Shown here one piece after another: positions 53,059 through 62,627 of a stretch of DNA of 64,000 nt (the first letter of the stretch is position 1; each line of letters begins with the position of its first letter). A model generated the notes under the pieces. That model was not told where the DNA came from. It worked only from the letters and a program-made list of their open reading frames with translations, and did not search any database. The position numbers and the translations under genes were made by a program. Origin of the DNA: Phyto melanocephala (taxonomy: Eukaryota > Arthropoda > Insecta > Diptera > Rhinophoridae); the NCBI GenBank assembly GCA_941918925.1, contig OW799233.1:73272578-73336577 (forward strand), in the 5' to 3' direction.

Positions 53059-53874
53059 TAGACTTAAAATGTTTATGATATATGTACATACATATTTAAA
53101 TATAAATTTTCTTAATGAAAATGATTATTTTTTATGACTTTATGAGATTATTGGGTACTTAAAGAAATTGCGTTTACTAGGCACCAGTTAGTTTGTCAAC
53201 ACTACTTTAAATTATGAAATGTATAAATATGCAATTTCGGCTTTATTATAATTTTACTTAGTGTGTAGCACACTTTATTCCGTAAGGGATGGTTACGCTC
53301 CTCCTTTCATACTAACCATTAAAGAATTTCGATTGGCTGTAACAAACTTATTTATATTTTCACCATTAAAACGCCTTCAAAAATTGTGATTGGATAAAAT
53401 GTTCAATATTATTATGTATTCCTTATTTTGATTGCAATGTGCACAGTGGCTTAGAATTTATCATTAAATCAGTCATTTTAGTCAGACAGCTTCGATTGTC
53501 TTTTAGTTTAGAAAAATACAATTTTAATAGTTGTTACAATAATAAATAAATAATTTAATTGAGACTTGTTTTTACAATTTAAAAGTTTACATTAATCAAA
53601 TAATGTAAATTAGGTTGTCAATATTTGTTTTGTGAAACTGTAAAATTAACAGTGTCTGCGTATCTATTCGGGATGCAAATCCCGATCCCTGGACTTATTT
53701 TAAAATTCCGTTTAAATAAAGTTTTCATATTATTTATTTGTTAAACTAAATGGGTTAATCAAGTTATAAAAGGTACAACTGTTTTCATTTACTTGATGTA
53801 CTATTGAAAAATCGTTTATGTAAACACGATATGTAGGTTGCAAGATACGGCTAAAGTAAAAACTTCAAAAATGT
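53059..53874. other. Unassigned, includes possible left end of a hAT element
   Basis: No gene. GGGATGCAAATCCCGATCCC near 53665 resembles, inverted, the sequence around 57990-58022 (GCATCCCTA preceded by ATCGGGACT). Those could be the terminal regions of the hAT transposon whose broken gene lies between, but no matching 8-bp flanks are visible. Confidence 0.35.
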
Positions 53875-54472
53875 TTCGAAAGTCGCCAACAAAAATGAGG
53901 TTTTGCAAAATATGTTATAAAAGAAAAAGGAAAAGAACTAAAACCTTTTCTAGACTGCAAAACAAGATGGAACACACTTTTTGATATGTACTAACGATTT
54001 CGTGAGCTGGAAATACCAATTAAAAAAGCGTATAGATTTTAAATTACCTCATATGAGTTATAACGAATTTGCTCTATTTAAACAATTAATTGTTATTTTA
54101 AACCCAGTAAAGGAAACACTTGAAGCCCTTTGCCGCAGTGGTATGAATCTATATAAAGCCGATGCTGTCCTCTTATTTATGCTCAAAGAAATTTCTAAAA
54201 TCGATTGCAAATTAAGTGATGAATTGGGAAAAGCTCTTCATAAAAGAATACAAGAAAGAAGAAGAACTTACTCAACGCTTTTAAACTTTTTAAAGAATCC
54301 GAAATTAAAATATGATTTTGATAAAAATTTTGAAATGTGTCGTATTAGAAATGAATTAAGAATGTTAATCTCCCAATTTCAAAGTAGTTAAACTTCCAGC
54401 AGTTTGTCTGCAAAAAATTCTGATTCGCTATTCAAAGATAATACTTTCGAATCAAATTTTTCTATAGTAAAA
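53875..54472 (+). pseudogene. hAT transposase, N-terminal/core part (first piece)
   Basis: VANKNEVLQNML, KEKGKELKPFLDCKTRWNTL and then (one frameshift) RFRELEIPIKKRI give the conserved D-x-KTRW-N region of hAT transposases. An open frame at 53981-54391 continues with LFKQLIVILNPVKETLEALC, LYKADAVLLFMLKEI and LHKRIQERRRTYSTLLNFL, typical of the ribonuclease-H-like core and its helical insertion in ZBED/hobo-type enzymes. The N-terminal BED finger is not visible. The gene resumes at 56250 after an inserted element. Confidence 0.8.
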
Positions 54473-54485
54473 AAAATTAAATAGA
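54473..54485. repeat. 13-bp target-site duplication, left copy
   Basis: AAAATTAAATAGA here is repeated exactly at 56237-56249. It borders the ribozyme-bearing tandem element, and hAT coding resumes directly after the second copy. A 13-bp duplication is too long for the DNA transposons here and fits target-primed retrotransposition. Confidence 0.8.
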
Positions 54486-54936
54486 GCGATCGAGATGTGC
54501 AAAAGTCCTACAAAAGCTAAAAATATGAAAAGTTATAACATGTATACTTATAATTATATATTTTATATTTTATTCGAACTTTTTTACTATATATTAAATT
54601 TTCAATGTGAACCATTTTTTATTTTGGCTTAAGTTCATTTATTCTTTCATTTTTAATTTTATAATTCAAATTTAATTAAATTGTAACCATTTTTAGGAAT
54701 ATTCTTTCTAAAATTATTATTATTATTACAATATCCATCCTTTGGCTGGAATTTTTGAAAGCATAACGAAAATGTATTACGAATATAAAAGAATATGAAC
54801 ATGTTGAATTATGAATTGTCATTTGATAGGTGAAATTAAATATTCAACAAAATATGAAAATTAATACTAGGATTCACTAATTCAAATTTCATTGAATTGT
54901 AACATAAATAGGAATTTTAAGTTACATAGTAGTATA

Positions 54937-55004
54937 CCGATAAAGAGTGCTGATGATGAAATCGTAGCTGATTTCGAAAATGCATTCCACTCGGCTAATA
55001 TCGG
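54937..55004 (+). ncRNA. Hammerhead ribozyme, unit 1 (core intact)
   Basis: Outer stem I CCGATA/TATCGG; internal loop AA opposite GGCTAA; inner stem I GAGTG/CACTC; core CTGATGA at 54950-54956; extra T; stem II GAAATC/GATTTC with loop GTAGCT; core GAA 54976-54978; stem III AATGCATT (a palindrome); H17 = C at 54987. Predicted cut between 54987 and 54988. A stem III of only two pairs in the monomer is usual for retrozyme hammerheads, which work best as dimers through the palindrome. The stem I internal loop and stem II loop are placed for the usual tertiary contact. Confidence 0.85.
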
Positions 55005-55484
55005 AAATAATTTTAGAAAGAATATTCCTAAAAATTATTACAATTTAATTAAATTTGAATTATAAAATAAAAAATGAAAGAATAAATGAACTTAAGCCAA
55101 AATAAAAAATGGTTCACATTGAAAATTTAATATATAGTAAAAAATTTCGAATAAAACATAAAATATATAATTATAACACACATGGCACGGTGTTAATGGC
55201 ATTCAAGAATTCATTGTTCAGTGTCTATTACCTAGATGGACTTACATAAATGAAAATGTAAATACAACCTTGCTTTCAATAATTCCAGCCAAACGATGGA
55301 TATTGAAAGCATAACGAAAATGTATTACGAATATAAAAGAATATGAACATGTTGAATTATGAATTGTCATTTGATAGGTGAAATTAAATATTCAACAAAA
55401 TATGAAAATTAATACTAGGATTCACTAATTCAAATTTCATTGAATTGTAACATAAATAGGAATTTTAAGTTACATAGTAGTATA

Positions 55485-55552
55485 CCGATAAAGAGTGCTG
55501 ATGATGAAATCGTAGCTGATTTCGAAAGTGCATTCCACTCGGCTAATATCGG
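55485..55552 (+). ncRNA. Hammerhead ribozyme, unit 2 (core intact, stem III changed)
   Basis: Same as unit 1 exactly 548 bp on, except AGTGCATT in place of AATGCATT, which keeps the A15.1-U16.1 pair but turns the second stem III pair into a G-T wobble and breaks the palindrome. Predicted cut between 55535 and 55536. Together with unit 1 this would free a 548-nt RNA. Confidence 0.8.
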
Positions 55553-56032
55553 AAATAATTTTAGAAAGAATATTCCTAAAAATTATTACAATTTAATTAA
55601 ATTTGAATTATAAAATAAAAAATGAAAGAATAAATGAACTTAAGCCAAAATAAAAAATGGTTCACATTGAAAATTTAATATATAGTAAAAAATTTCGAAT
55701 AAAACATAAAATATATAATTATAACACACATGGTACGGTGTTAATGGCATTCAAGAATTCATTGTTCAGTGTCTATTACCTAGATGGACTTACATAAATG
55801 AAAATGTAAGTACAACCTTGCTTTCAATAATTCCAGCCAAAGGATGGATATTGAAAGCATAACGAAAATGTATTACGAATATAAAAGAATATGAACATGT
55901 TGAATTATGAATTGTCATTTGATAGGTGAAATTAAATATTCAACAAAATATGAAAATTAATACTAAGATTCACTAATTCAAATTTCATTGAATTGTAACA
56001 TAAATAGGAATTTTAAGTTACATAGTAGTATA

Positions 56033-56100
56033 CCGATAAAGACTGCTGATAATGAAATCGTAGCTGATTTCGAAAATGCATTCCACTCGGCTAATATCGA
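56033..56100 (+). ncRNA. Hammerhead ribozyme, unit 3 (decayed)
   Basis: Core CTGATGA has become CTGATAA (G8 lost), inner stem I GAGTG has become GACTG without compensation in CACTC, and outer TATCGG is TATCGA. G8 is catalytic in hammerheads, so this copy should be inactive. Confidence 0.8.
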
Positions 56101-56249
56101 AAATAATTTTAGAAAGAATATCCCTAAAAATGGTTACAATTTAATTAAATTTGAATTATAAGATTAAAGAATAAATGAACTTAAGCCAAAATAAAAAATG
56201 GTTCACATTAAAAATTTAATATGTATACTTATATTGAAAATTAAATAGA

Positions 56250-56456
56250 TCTTTTTATTTCTGGGGGCAAGAGAGTAGTGTATCTGCAGACTGCATATAA
56301 CAACTTATTAACTATATTACCTATGTAAATATAAGCGTTGAGTGTGAACGCTGTTTTTCAAAAGCTGCATATATAGGTAACAAAATCAGATCAAAACTTT
56401 GTAATGAAATTTTAAATGCTTTAACTTTTCTAAAACACTTTTTATCAAAAGTTAGT
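56250..56456 (+). pseudogene. hAT transposase, C-terminal dimerisation domain (second piece)
   Basis: After the second 13-bp duplication the hAT frame resumes: RSFYFWGQ-like residues, then VNISVECERCFSKAAYIGNK, IRSKLCNEILNALTFLKHFL and a stop near 56456. SVECERCFS followed by R-S-x-L and L-x-FLK is the hallmark of the hAT C-terminal dimerisation domain. The missing link to the first piece is exactly the inserted ribozyme element. Confidence 0.82.
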
Positions 56457-56487
56457 TAAGTTCCAAATAAATTCTATAGTTTTTTTT

Positions 56488-57848
56488 ATACCCGCCACCA
56501 AAAAAATGGTGGGGCATATTCATTTCGTCATACCGTTTGTTACACATCGAAATATCCATTTTAGACCCCATTAAGTACATATATTCTGAATCGGGGTTTG
56601 ATTTTATGACGATCTAGCTATGTCCGTCTGCTGAAAGCACGATAGAGATCGCACCAAAAAAGCTAGGGGGCTCAAATTTTGTCAGAATCTGTCTTATACA
56701 CAAGGTTTGATTGGTTTTGAAAATGGGCTAAATCGGAATTTTAGGAAGAGAGGTTTAGCTCGTAAAGCAAGAGTAGGTCGAAAAAACCGTGTCATTCCAC
56801 GAATAAAATGGAATTGTGTCTAAACGCATTAACGTAGAGTCATGAAACTTCGAATATATATTTCCTGAGTAAAAACAATATTTTTCCCGAAAAATTTCCT
56901 AATTCTATGCATTAGCAAAGAAGTTATAGATCAAAATGTACAAAAATTTATACCGCACAGTGTATTTTTCGGTATATTTAAAAACAAAAACGTCATAAAA
57001 CTGACAAAAATTATATGGACTTTTCTGAAATTTTGCAGGATTTGCTTTTTGGTTAAACGCTTTGTTGTAACATAAAATAAATGTGACACGCCCACTGTTA
57101 CGCCCACTTCCCATATAACGTTTAACCTCAAATTCATATCATTTCTTTATGAATAAAGATCTTGAAATCATAATGGACTATATTGAAACATCTAAGTTGC
57201 ATTCATTAGTAGAAACAACTTAAACACGCCTCTTTTAACGCCCAGTTTCATTAAAAGACTAAATTTACGAAAACATTTTTCTAGCATATCGAAGTTATAC
57301 AAAGAAAGTGATACATATTTTAGTATAAAGAGCTTATTGCATAGCGATTACTGTTAAAAACAAACAAATACATTTTGTGCTATAAATTGGGTTTTTCTCA
57401 GGAATTTGAGTTATATAATCTTCCCGATTTCCCGGGACTATCTTTCGGTATCCCGGGAAATAAAAAATGTGTCTACGATTTGAAAGCAGATGTTTATATT
57501 GAAATTGAATTCTAATGATTTTATTTTTGATCTCATAGCTGAAGTACCTGTATTTTTGTTTTTTGTGCTCATATTTGATCTCGTATCTATACTCAATTTA
57601 TATTTTAATTATTATTTATTAATTTTTATAGTTTTGAAGTGTTTCTTTTACATTATAAACTATTTTATGCTTTTTAATAAAAAGTTTTTTATTAATTAAA
57701 AACAAATTTACTTTTTATTTGTTTTGCTGCGGGATCCCGGTATATTAAAAAAAAAAACCTCGCATTCCCGAAAACAAAAAATTTGGGGAAAAAATCTGTA
57801 GCTATAAAAGAACGAAAAATTGGTGGTGGGTATAAAGCTCTTACTTTT
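56488..57848 (+). mobile_element. DINE-like family B element, copy B3
   Basis: Reverse of B1: starts TACCCGCCACCAAAAAAATGG, then CATTTTAGACCCC, ATGACGATCTAGCTATGTCC, repeats of CACGCCCAC type (57090, 57230), and ends GGTGGTGGGTATAAAGC with TCTTACTTTT; the ATTCGGC hairpin of B1 is missing here. An 8-bp-flanked insertion occupies 57387-57800. It sits in the 3' part of the hAT element. Confidence 0.7.
57387..57800. mobile_element. Insertion in copy B3 with 8-bp duplication
   Basis: GCTATAAA flanks it exactly at 57379-57386 and 57801-57808. Comparison with copy B1 (GTGCTTTAAATGTAC) supports an insertion at this point. The interior is AT-rich with CCCGGGA phrases at both sides (57432, 57454, 57735). 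Terminal inverted repeats are weak, so assignment to hAT rests only on the duplication length. Confidence 0.5.
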
Positions 57849-58265
57849 TTTTACTTAAATTATGAATTTTGTAATTTGTTAAAAAATAAATTTTAAATTA
57901 TTTAAATAAATTGTAAATTTAATACATACATATAAATAATAAATCCCGAAACATCCCGGGACTTAAAATTTTACAATTTCGAATATCGGGACTCGCAAAA
58001 TTAGTTCTGTTTAGCATCCCTAGCACCTACCACATCATAAGGACTGACCACACTTTTCACTATACAAAAACTTTTTATTTCACAGAATCAGAATTTTTTA
58101 AAACTGTGGCACTATATGATATAACAGACAAAATTGTTTTTTCCTTTCAAAAGTATTATTGCAAGGAAATTTCGATCTTTATTTTTTTTGCGGTACTGGA
58201 TAGATGCTTCGCCGTACAACTTCAATATAAACCATTTAAATGTTGATATTTTTCCGTACGTTTAA
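57849..58265. other. Unassigned, includes possible right end of the hAT element
   Basis: No gene. 57950-58022 contains CCCGAAACATCCCGGGACTT and ATCGGGACT followed by GCATCCCTAGCACC; inverted, it begins TAGGGATGC, a plausible hAT end that partly matches 53665-53690. Beyond 58025 nothing is recognised. Confidence 0.35.
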
Positions 58266-58591
58266 AATTGTTTTATTGTTATAATTATAAATTGGTATTT
58301 ATTCGATTTTTGTTTTTGAAATCTTACATTTTTTGTAAATTATTTTTATTTTGGCATAAGTTCATTTTTCTATTATTAAACTTCCTAAAACATTTATTAA
58401 ATTAAATTGTAATCATTTAAGAATATTGAAAATTTATTTCGATGTTAGCCGAGTGAAATGCATTTTCGAAATCAGTTTCGATTTCATCATCATCACTATT
58501 TATCGATGTAATTACATACAGATGTAATTTTTTAAACTAATATTCATGTTACAACTTAATGAAATTAGATAACGGAAGCATAGCATTTATT
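58266..58591 (-). mobile_element. Relative of the ribozyme element, inverted fragment
   Basis: In reverse orientation this follows the 548-bp unit: GGCATAAGTTCATTTTTC, AAATTAAATTGTAATCATTT, AAGAATATT and then a hammerhead-like sequence. It is about as diverged as an old copy. The segment 59400-59500 (ATTCTTAAATGATTACAATT and ATAAATGTTTTAGAAAGT) is the same sequence in the opposite direction, so copy A10 lies between two inverted arms of the element, like the inverted head at 54540. Confidence 0.6.
58440..58505 (-). ncRNA. Hammerhead-like sequence, family 1, decayed
   Basis: Minus strand: ATCGATA...TAGTGATGATGATGAAATC, loop GAAACT, GATTTC, GAA, AATGCATT, T, CACTC, GGCTAACATCG. C3 of the core has become A and inner stem I is weakened (TAGTG against CACTC). 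Stem II and stem III are intact. Probably inactive. Confidence 0.7.
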
Positions 58592-59364
58592 TTACGCTTC
58601 ACCTGTGGTGCACAAGGGTATATATAGCTTTGTCATTCCGTTTGTAATTTCTACAATTTTCATTTCCGACCCCATAAAGTATATATTTTCTGAAAGCTTA
58701 TGAATAGAGGAGTCGATTAAGCCCTGACCGTCTGTCCGTCTGTCCGTCTGACCGTCTGTCCGTGTGTATGTTGAAATCAACTTTTTGAAGCCCCCCGACA
58801 TAGGTTGGACCCGGGTAAGGTATTAAAATATCAGAAATATTCGGGAGTAGATCGGTATTGAAAATCAGAAACATCGGTACATAAACAACTGAGATATGAG
58901 CAAAAACCCACGACCACCTCGATTTTCTTTTCATAAAAACAACATTACAACAACAACATACATACATACAAACGTGTATACTGGTTAGAGAAAACGTGGC
59001 ATCGAATCCCAGCTGAGGCAAAAAAATTTTTTTTTAAATTTTTTTAAAATTTTTTTTTTTAATTTTTTTTTATTTTTTTTTTATTTTTTATTTAATATAT
59101 TTTATATTTTTTTATTATTATTTTTTTTTATTTTTTTTTTTTTAATTTTTTTTTTATTTTTTTTTTGTTTTATATATATTATATATGTATATAATAATTT
59201 TTTTTTTTTTAATTTTTTTTTTAAATTTTTTTTTTTTAAATTTTTTTTTTATTTTTTTTTTTGTTTTTTTTAACATACATACGTGAATTTACTGTTATTG
59301 CATGACTACACGTTGTGAAGGGTATATAAGATTCGGCACGGCCGAATATAGCGCTTTTACTTGT
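58592..59364 (+). mobile_element. mini-me/DINE-like element, copy A10
   Basis: Starts TTTACGCTTCACCTGTGG (one change from the usual ACCCTTCACC), has (GTCY)n at about 58727-58763, GGCATCGAATCCCAGC near 58997, a T-rich middle, and ends with GATTCGGCACGGCCGAAT and CTTTTACTTGTTT. It combines the left end of the CTGTGGTGCAC subtype with the body of the A5/A8 subtype, suggesting recombination between subtypes. Confidence 0.83.
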
Positions 59365-59502
59365 TTTTTTTTAAATTTCTCTTTTTCTTATTAAATGACA
59401 TTTTTATTCAGTTCATATTCTTTCATATTTTTAGCACATTTTATTCTTAATTCTTAAATGATTACAATTTAATTTAATAAATGTTTTAGAAAGTATACTT
59501 AA

Positions 59503-60089
59503 TCTATATATATACAAGTGAAACTCTCTCTGTCTGTGTATGTGTTAGCTCCGAAACCGGAAAGCCGATCGGACTCAAACCTCGGCAAGTTATTGTACAC
59601 ATTCCAGTAAGTGTTTATAGGTGGTAAACGTTACGCCTTTAAAAAATTAGTTTTAATTTTTAGCTTCGTGCACTTGACCGATTTTTCTGAAACTTTGCAC
59701 ACATTTTGAGCAGTCATGACTATACAATTTCGTTATTAGAAAAGTAGGCAGTGCCACCCCCATTTAAAATAAGTTATTATTTTCAGCTATATCTACGCAT
59801 TCCAATGGTTCCCACCAATTTACCTTTTAACTTCAAGGGACTACTGTGTCCAGTTCCCCTTGCCTTCGCTATTACCATCAACAAAGCACAAGGACATTAT
59901 CTGTATGTTGCAGGATTGAATTTTGAAAATCCATGCTTTTTACATGGCCAGCTGTATGTCGCATGCTCCAGAGTGGGAACACCAAAAAATTTTTGCATTT
60001 TTAAAGCAAATGGAAAAACCAAAAATATTGTATACCCACTTGCATTACAATAAAAATCAATAAAATATTATTTTTAATATTGTTACAGA
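59503..60089 (+). mobile_element. Helitron remnant, internally deleted, 3' end cut by LINE 2
   Basis: TCTATATATATACAAGTGAAA after an A is a typical insect Helitron 5' end, followed by CTCTCTGTCTGTGTATGTG and GCTCCGAAACCGGAAAGCC. About 250 bp later the sequence jumps to the C-terminus of the helicase. The 3' hairpin/CTRR end is absent because LINE 2 begins at about 60090. Confidence 0.75.
59780..60053 (+). pseudogene. Helitron PIF1-like helicase, C-terminal fragment
   Basis: LPFNFKGLLCPVPLAFAITI followed by NKAQGHYLYVAGLNFENPCF, HGQLYVACSRVG and TPKNFCIF...TKNIVYPLALQ then a stop. These are helicase motifs V/VI of the Helitron Rep-helicase (AFAMTINKSQGQ-x-L and HGQLYVA[CL]SRV). The upstream Rep and helicase domains are deleted. 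Confidence 0.85.
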
Positions 60090-60125
60090 TGATTCTCTTG
60101 TCAACTGTGAAACGTATTGGACGTG
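60090..60125 (+). promoter_or_regulatory. LINE 2 internal promoter: Inr-like + DPE
   Basis: TGATTC at 60090-60095 matches TCAKTY at five of six bases. With A+1 at 60092, GGACGTG starts at 60119 = +28, the same spacing as in LINE 1. The intervening sequence is also co-linear. This marks the 5' end of LINE 2 and explains the break in the Helitron. Confidence 0.7.
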
Positions 60126-60248
60126 TTTAAAAGTTAAAAAAAATAAAAAATAAGAAAGCTTTGAAATTTTCTTTGAAAACAAAAAATATTTTTTTTTTTT
60201 GTTTTTATTTAAAAATATTTTGTGTGTTAATAATTGAATATTAATAGG

Positions 60249-62627
60249 ATGGGAAAGGATCCCTTACTTTCTCAAACTGGAGGACGACCTCCTAATAATT
60301 CTGGAAAAACATTATTAGCTGTTAAAAAGAAGACATTGGCTATTTCCAAAGGCTCAAATGTTGTAGCGAATTCAAATCATCCTAATGCTCAACCTAATGT
60401 ACAGAGTGTAAATAAGCCAGAGGCAAAAGAAACTGCTGTCAGAAATTCACAGTTTGGTCAACAACTTCGTGATGCTGCTTTTGATAAACAGTCTCTACTA
60501 ACGCAAGCAAAAGGAGATTTAGAAGAATCGTTTGTATCTGTAAATAGCAACGTCAAAGTTTTGGAAAACATAAAAATACCAATTCGATCAGAGGAACAAA
60601 TTGAAACCTGTTCGGACCATGAGCGATTGTCAATTTCATCAATGTCGAATTTCAAACTGTCAAAAACAAAAAACGAACATTTCAAGGTGACGTAAAAATT
60701 GATTTGGCTAATTGTCAATTTAAAAAATTAAATAAGTTGGTTGATAATGTAAATAGAACAAATAAGTAGTCTGTATTAGGTGACTTAAATGTAGAGGCCG
60801 AAAAGCCCATTAATTCCACAAATTTAGATTGTAGTAATTCAGGATTTATTGATAATACTTCTATTGTAAAAAACATAAATCCTTATTGCCCTCCTATATT
60901 TCTTGAAAATGTAAATATTAAATCTTTAATTGACCAGCTAAATTCCAAAAACGTAGAATTTAAAATTAAGAATCAGGGTAAATACAAGAGCAAACTGTAC
61001 TTCAAAGACTCTTCTGCACATTCAGAAATGATGGAGCTTTTAAGGGAAAAGGAAATTCCTTCTTATACATACACTCCCAAGGAGTTTAAACGTCAGAGCA
61101 TTGTTTGTAGAGGTTTGTATTATAAATCTGATATCAATGATATTAAATCGGAAATTGACATAATTGTCCCAGACACAGTTGACTCTATTTCAAAGTTTTC
61201 GACGGAATATTCTAGAAAAAAGGCATTGACACAGGTTTATTCTTACTAACCCTCAAACCGAATCGTAAAGCAAATGAGTTGCTTGGCGTAAAATGTATCC
61301 TTAGACAGGTAGTGACATGGGAACGGCCAAAGACTAATACGAAAGTTCCACAGTGTTGGAGATGCCAAAGGTGGGGTCATTATTCTAAAAATTGTAGTCG
61401 CCCTTTTTCATGTGTAAAATGTCATGAAAAGCATGCCCCAGGTGAATGTGCTATTGTCCCTGAGAATAATATATTACCGTTCTGCGTTAACTGCAATGAG
61501 AGTGGTCATACATCAAACTATAGGGGGTTTCCTGCATATAAGAAATACGTTTCTTAAGGTGAATTCACCCATTTGTTCTGAACAAAATTTTTTCCGGAGA
61601 ATAACATTTTTTACTGAGAGTTTTCTGCAGAACGATTCACCCATTTAAGAAAATTTGTCCGAAAAAACAAAGCTGCCATATAATATAAAATGCAAACAGT
61701 TGTACAAAGTGGAAGCACCGCTAGCAAACTATGTAAATAAATACAAACGTAAATTATTTCATTAAAATATATGTGAAGAAAATGTCGGATAGAAGAAAAC
61801 TAAAATTATTATTTTTAATTGAAGTGCATAAAGTCAATTTGTTTGCAAAAGAAATTTATAAAAAAAAATCGAAAATAAAAAGAGTCGCTTCTATTTCATT
61901 CCATAAACCCTGTTTTAAATAATTATTTTTGTATGCACTATTGCTCATGTCATACAAACATTTTCTTCTTGGTTTTTTAATTCTTCTATTAATTTTTGAG
62001 CAATATTTTCATTAAATTCCATTTTAATTGTTAATTTTCGGCAAAAACAATTTTTGTATAATAAATGTACTGACACTGTGTGATGTGGCAACCAAATTCA
62101 ATTTTCATGTAAATATTGAAAAATAGTGGCATCCCAATTCAGTTTCTTCTGAACAAGAATTAAAATTAAACCAATTCAAGAAAAATCTTTCTGAACAAAA
62201 TAATCTCTTTCTCTCTCAAAAGTAAAACATCAAACTCAATACAAAAAAAATTTGTTCTGAACTAAAATTTTATGGGTGAATCCAGCTTTATAGAAGAAAA
62301 TCTTATGAGGAAGTAAAATCTAGGAAAGTAACAGCAACAGCTAATGTTAAAATGGCTCTCAAACCATCTAATCGTATTTCCAAAAATAAATCTTTTGCCA
62401 GTTTATTAAATGGTTTGACTGAAGTTCCTCTACAAAAGAGGCACGAAAAACCAACTTTGATTCGGGAATTTATGGAAATCGCTAAAGAAGTTTGTGGTCC
62501 GGAGTCTTTGACGCTAGAGGATAAAATTACTAATTTTATAAAAAATTACAAGTCTATTACAAGAGATCAAGCCCGAAAGGAATGCTGGAGTTTAATTAAG
62601 GAAATTCAAGATGTCTATGGTCCGTAA
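60249..62627 (+). pseudogene. LINE 2 ORF1, gag-like, frameshifted and split
   Basis: Frame from MGKDPLLSQTGGRPPNN (60249; an upstream ATG at 60234 is also possible) to 60695, then a frameshift. Next, NPYCPPIFLENVNIKSLIDQ, KYKSKLYFKDSSAHSEM and EIPSYTYTPKEFKRQSIVCR form the PRE_C2HC region; another frameshift near 61240. Zinc knuckles at 61360-61530: CWRCQRWGHYSKNC, CVKCHEKHAPGEC and CVNCNESGHTSNYRGF (the last Cys replaced by Phe). After the Harbinger-like insertion (61557-62287) the C-terminus reads RRKSYEEVKSRK...MALKPSNRISKNKSF and ends ...EIQDVYGP at 62627. Confidence 0.8.
61557..62287 (-). mobile_element. PIF/Harbinger-like non-autonomous element, copy 2
   Basis: 731 bp, reverse orientation relative to copy 1 at 903-1632 and almost identical to it. 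Ends AGGTGAATTCACCC and (inverted) AGCTGGATTCACCC; TTA duplications at 61554-61556 and 62288-62290. The MADF-gene remnant lies on the minus strand at about 61880-62022. The insertion splits ORF1 of LINE 2. Confidence 0.88.

Larger units (their letters stand above)
54486..56236 (+). mobile_element. Hammerhead-bearing tandem-repeat element (retrozyme/Penelope-like)
   Basis: 1,751 bp between 13-bp target duplications. After a ~215-bp head that is an inverted copy of the unit's 3' part (54540-54756), three direct units begin at 54757, 55305 and 55853, exactly 548 bp apart; the third is cut short at 56236. Each unit carries one hammerhead ribozyme about 180 bp from its start. No reverse transcriptase is encoded. 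An inverted, 5'-truncated partial copy followed by tandem copies is the layout of Penelope-like pseudo-LTRs; small non-coding tandem ribozyme units are the definition of retrozymes. I cannot tell which is right from this copy alone. Confidence 0.75.

Noticed and set aside
57490..57699. 69-codon hydrophobic ORF inside the insertion in copy B3
   Set aside because: T-rich DNA translated as Phe/Leu/Ile; no support beyond length.
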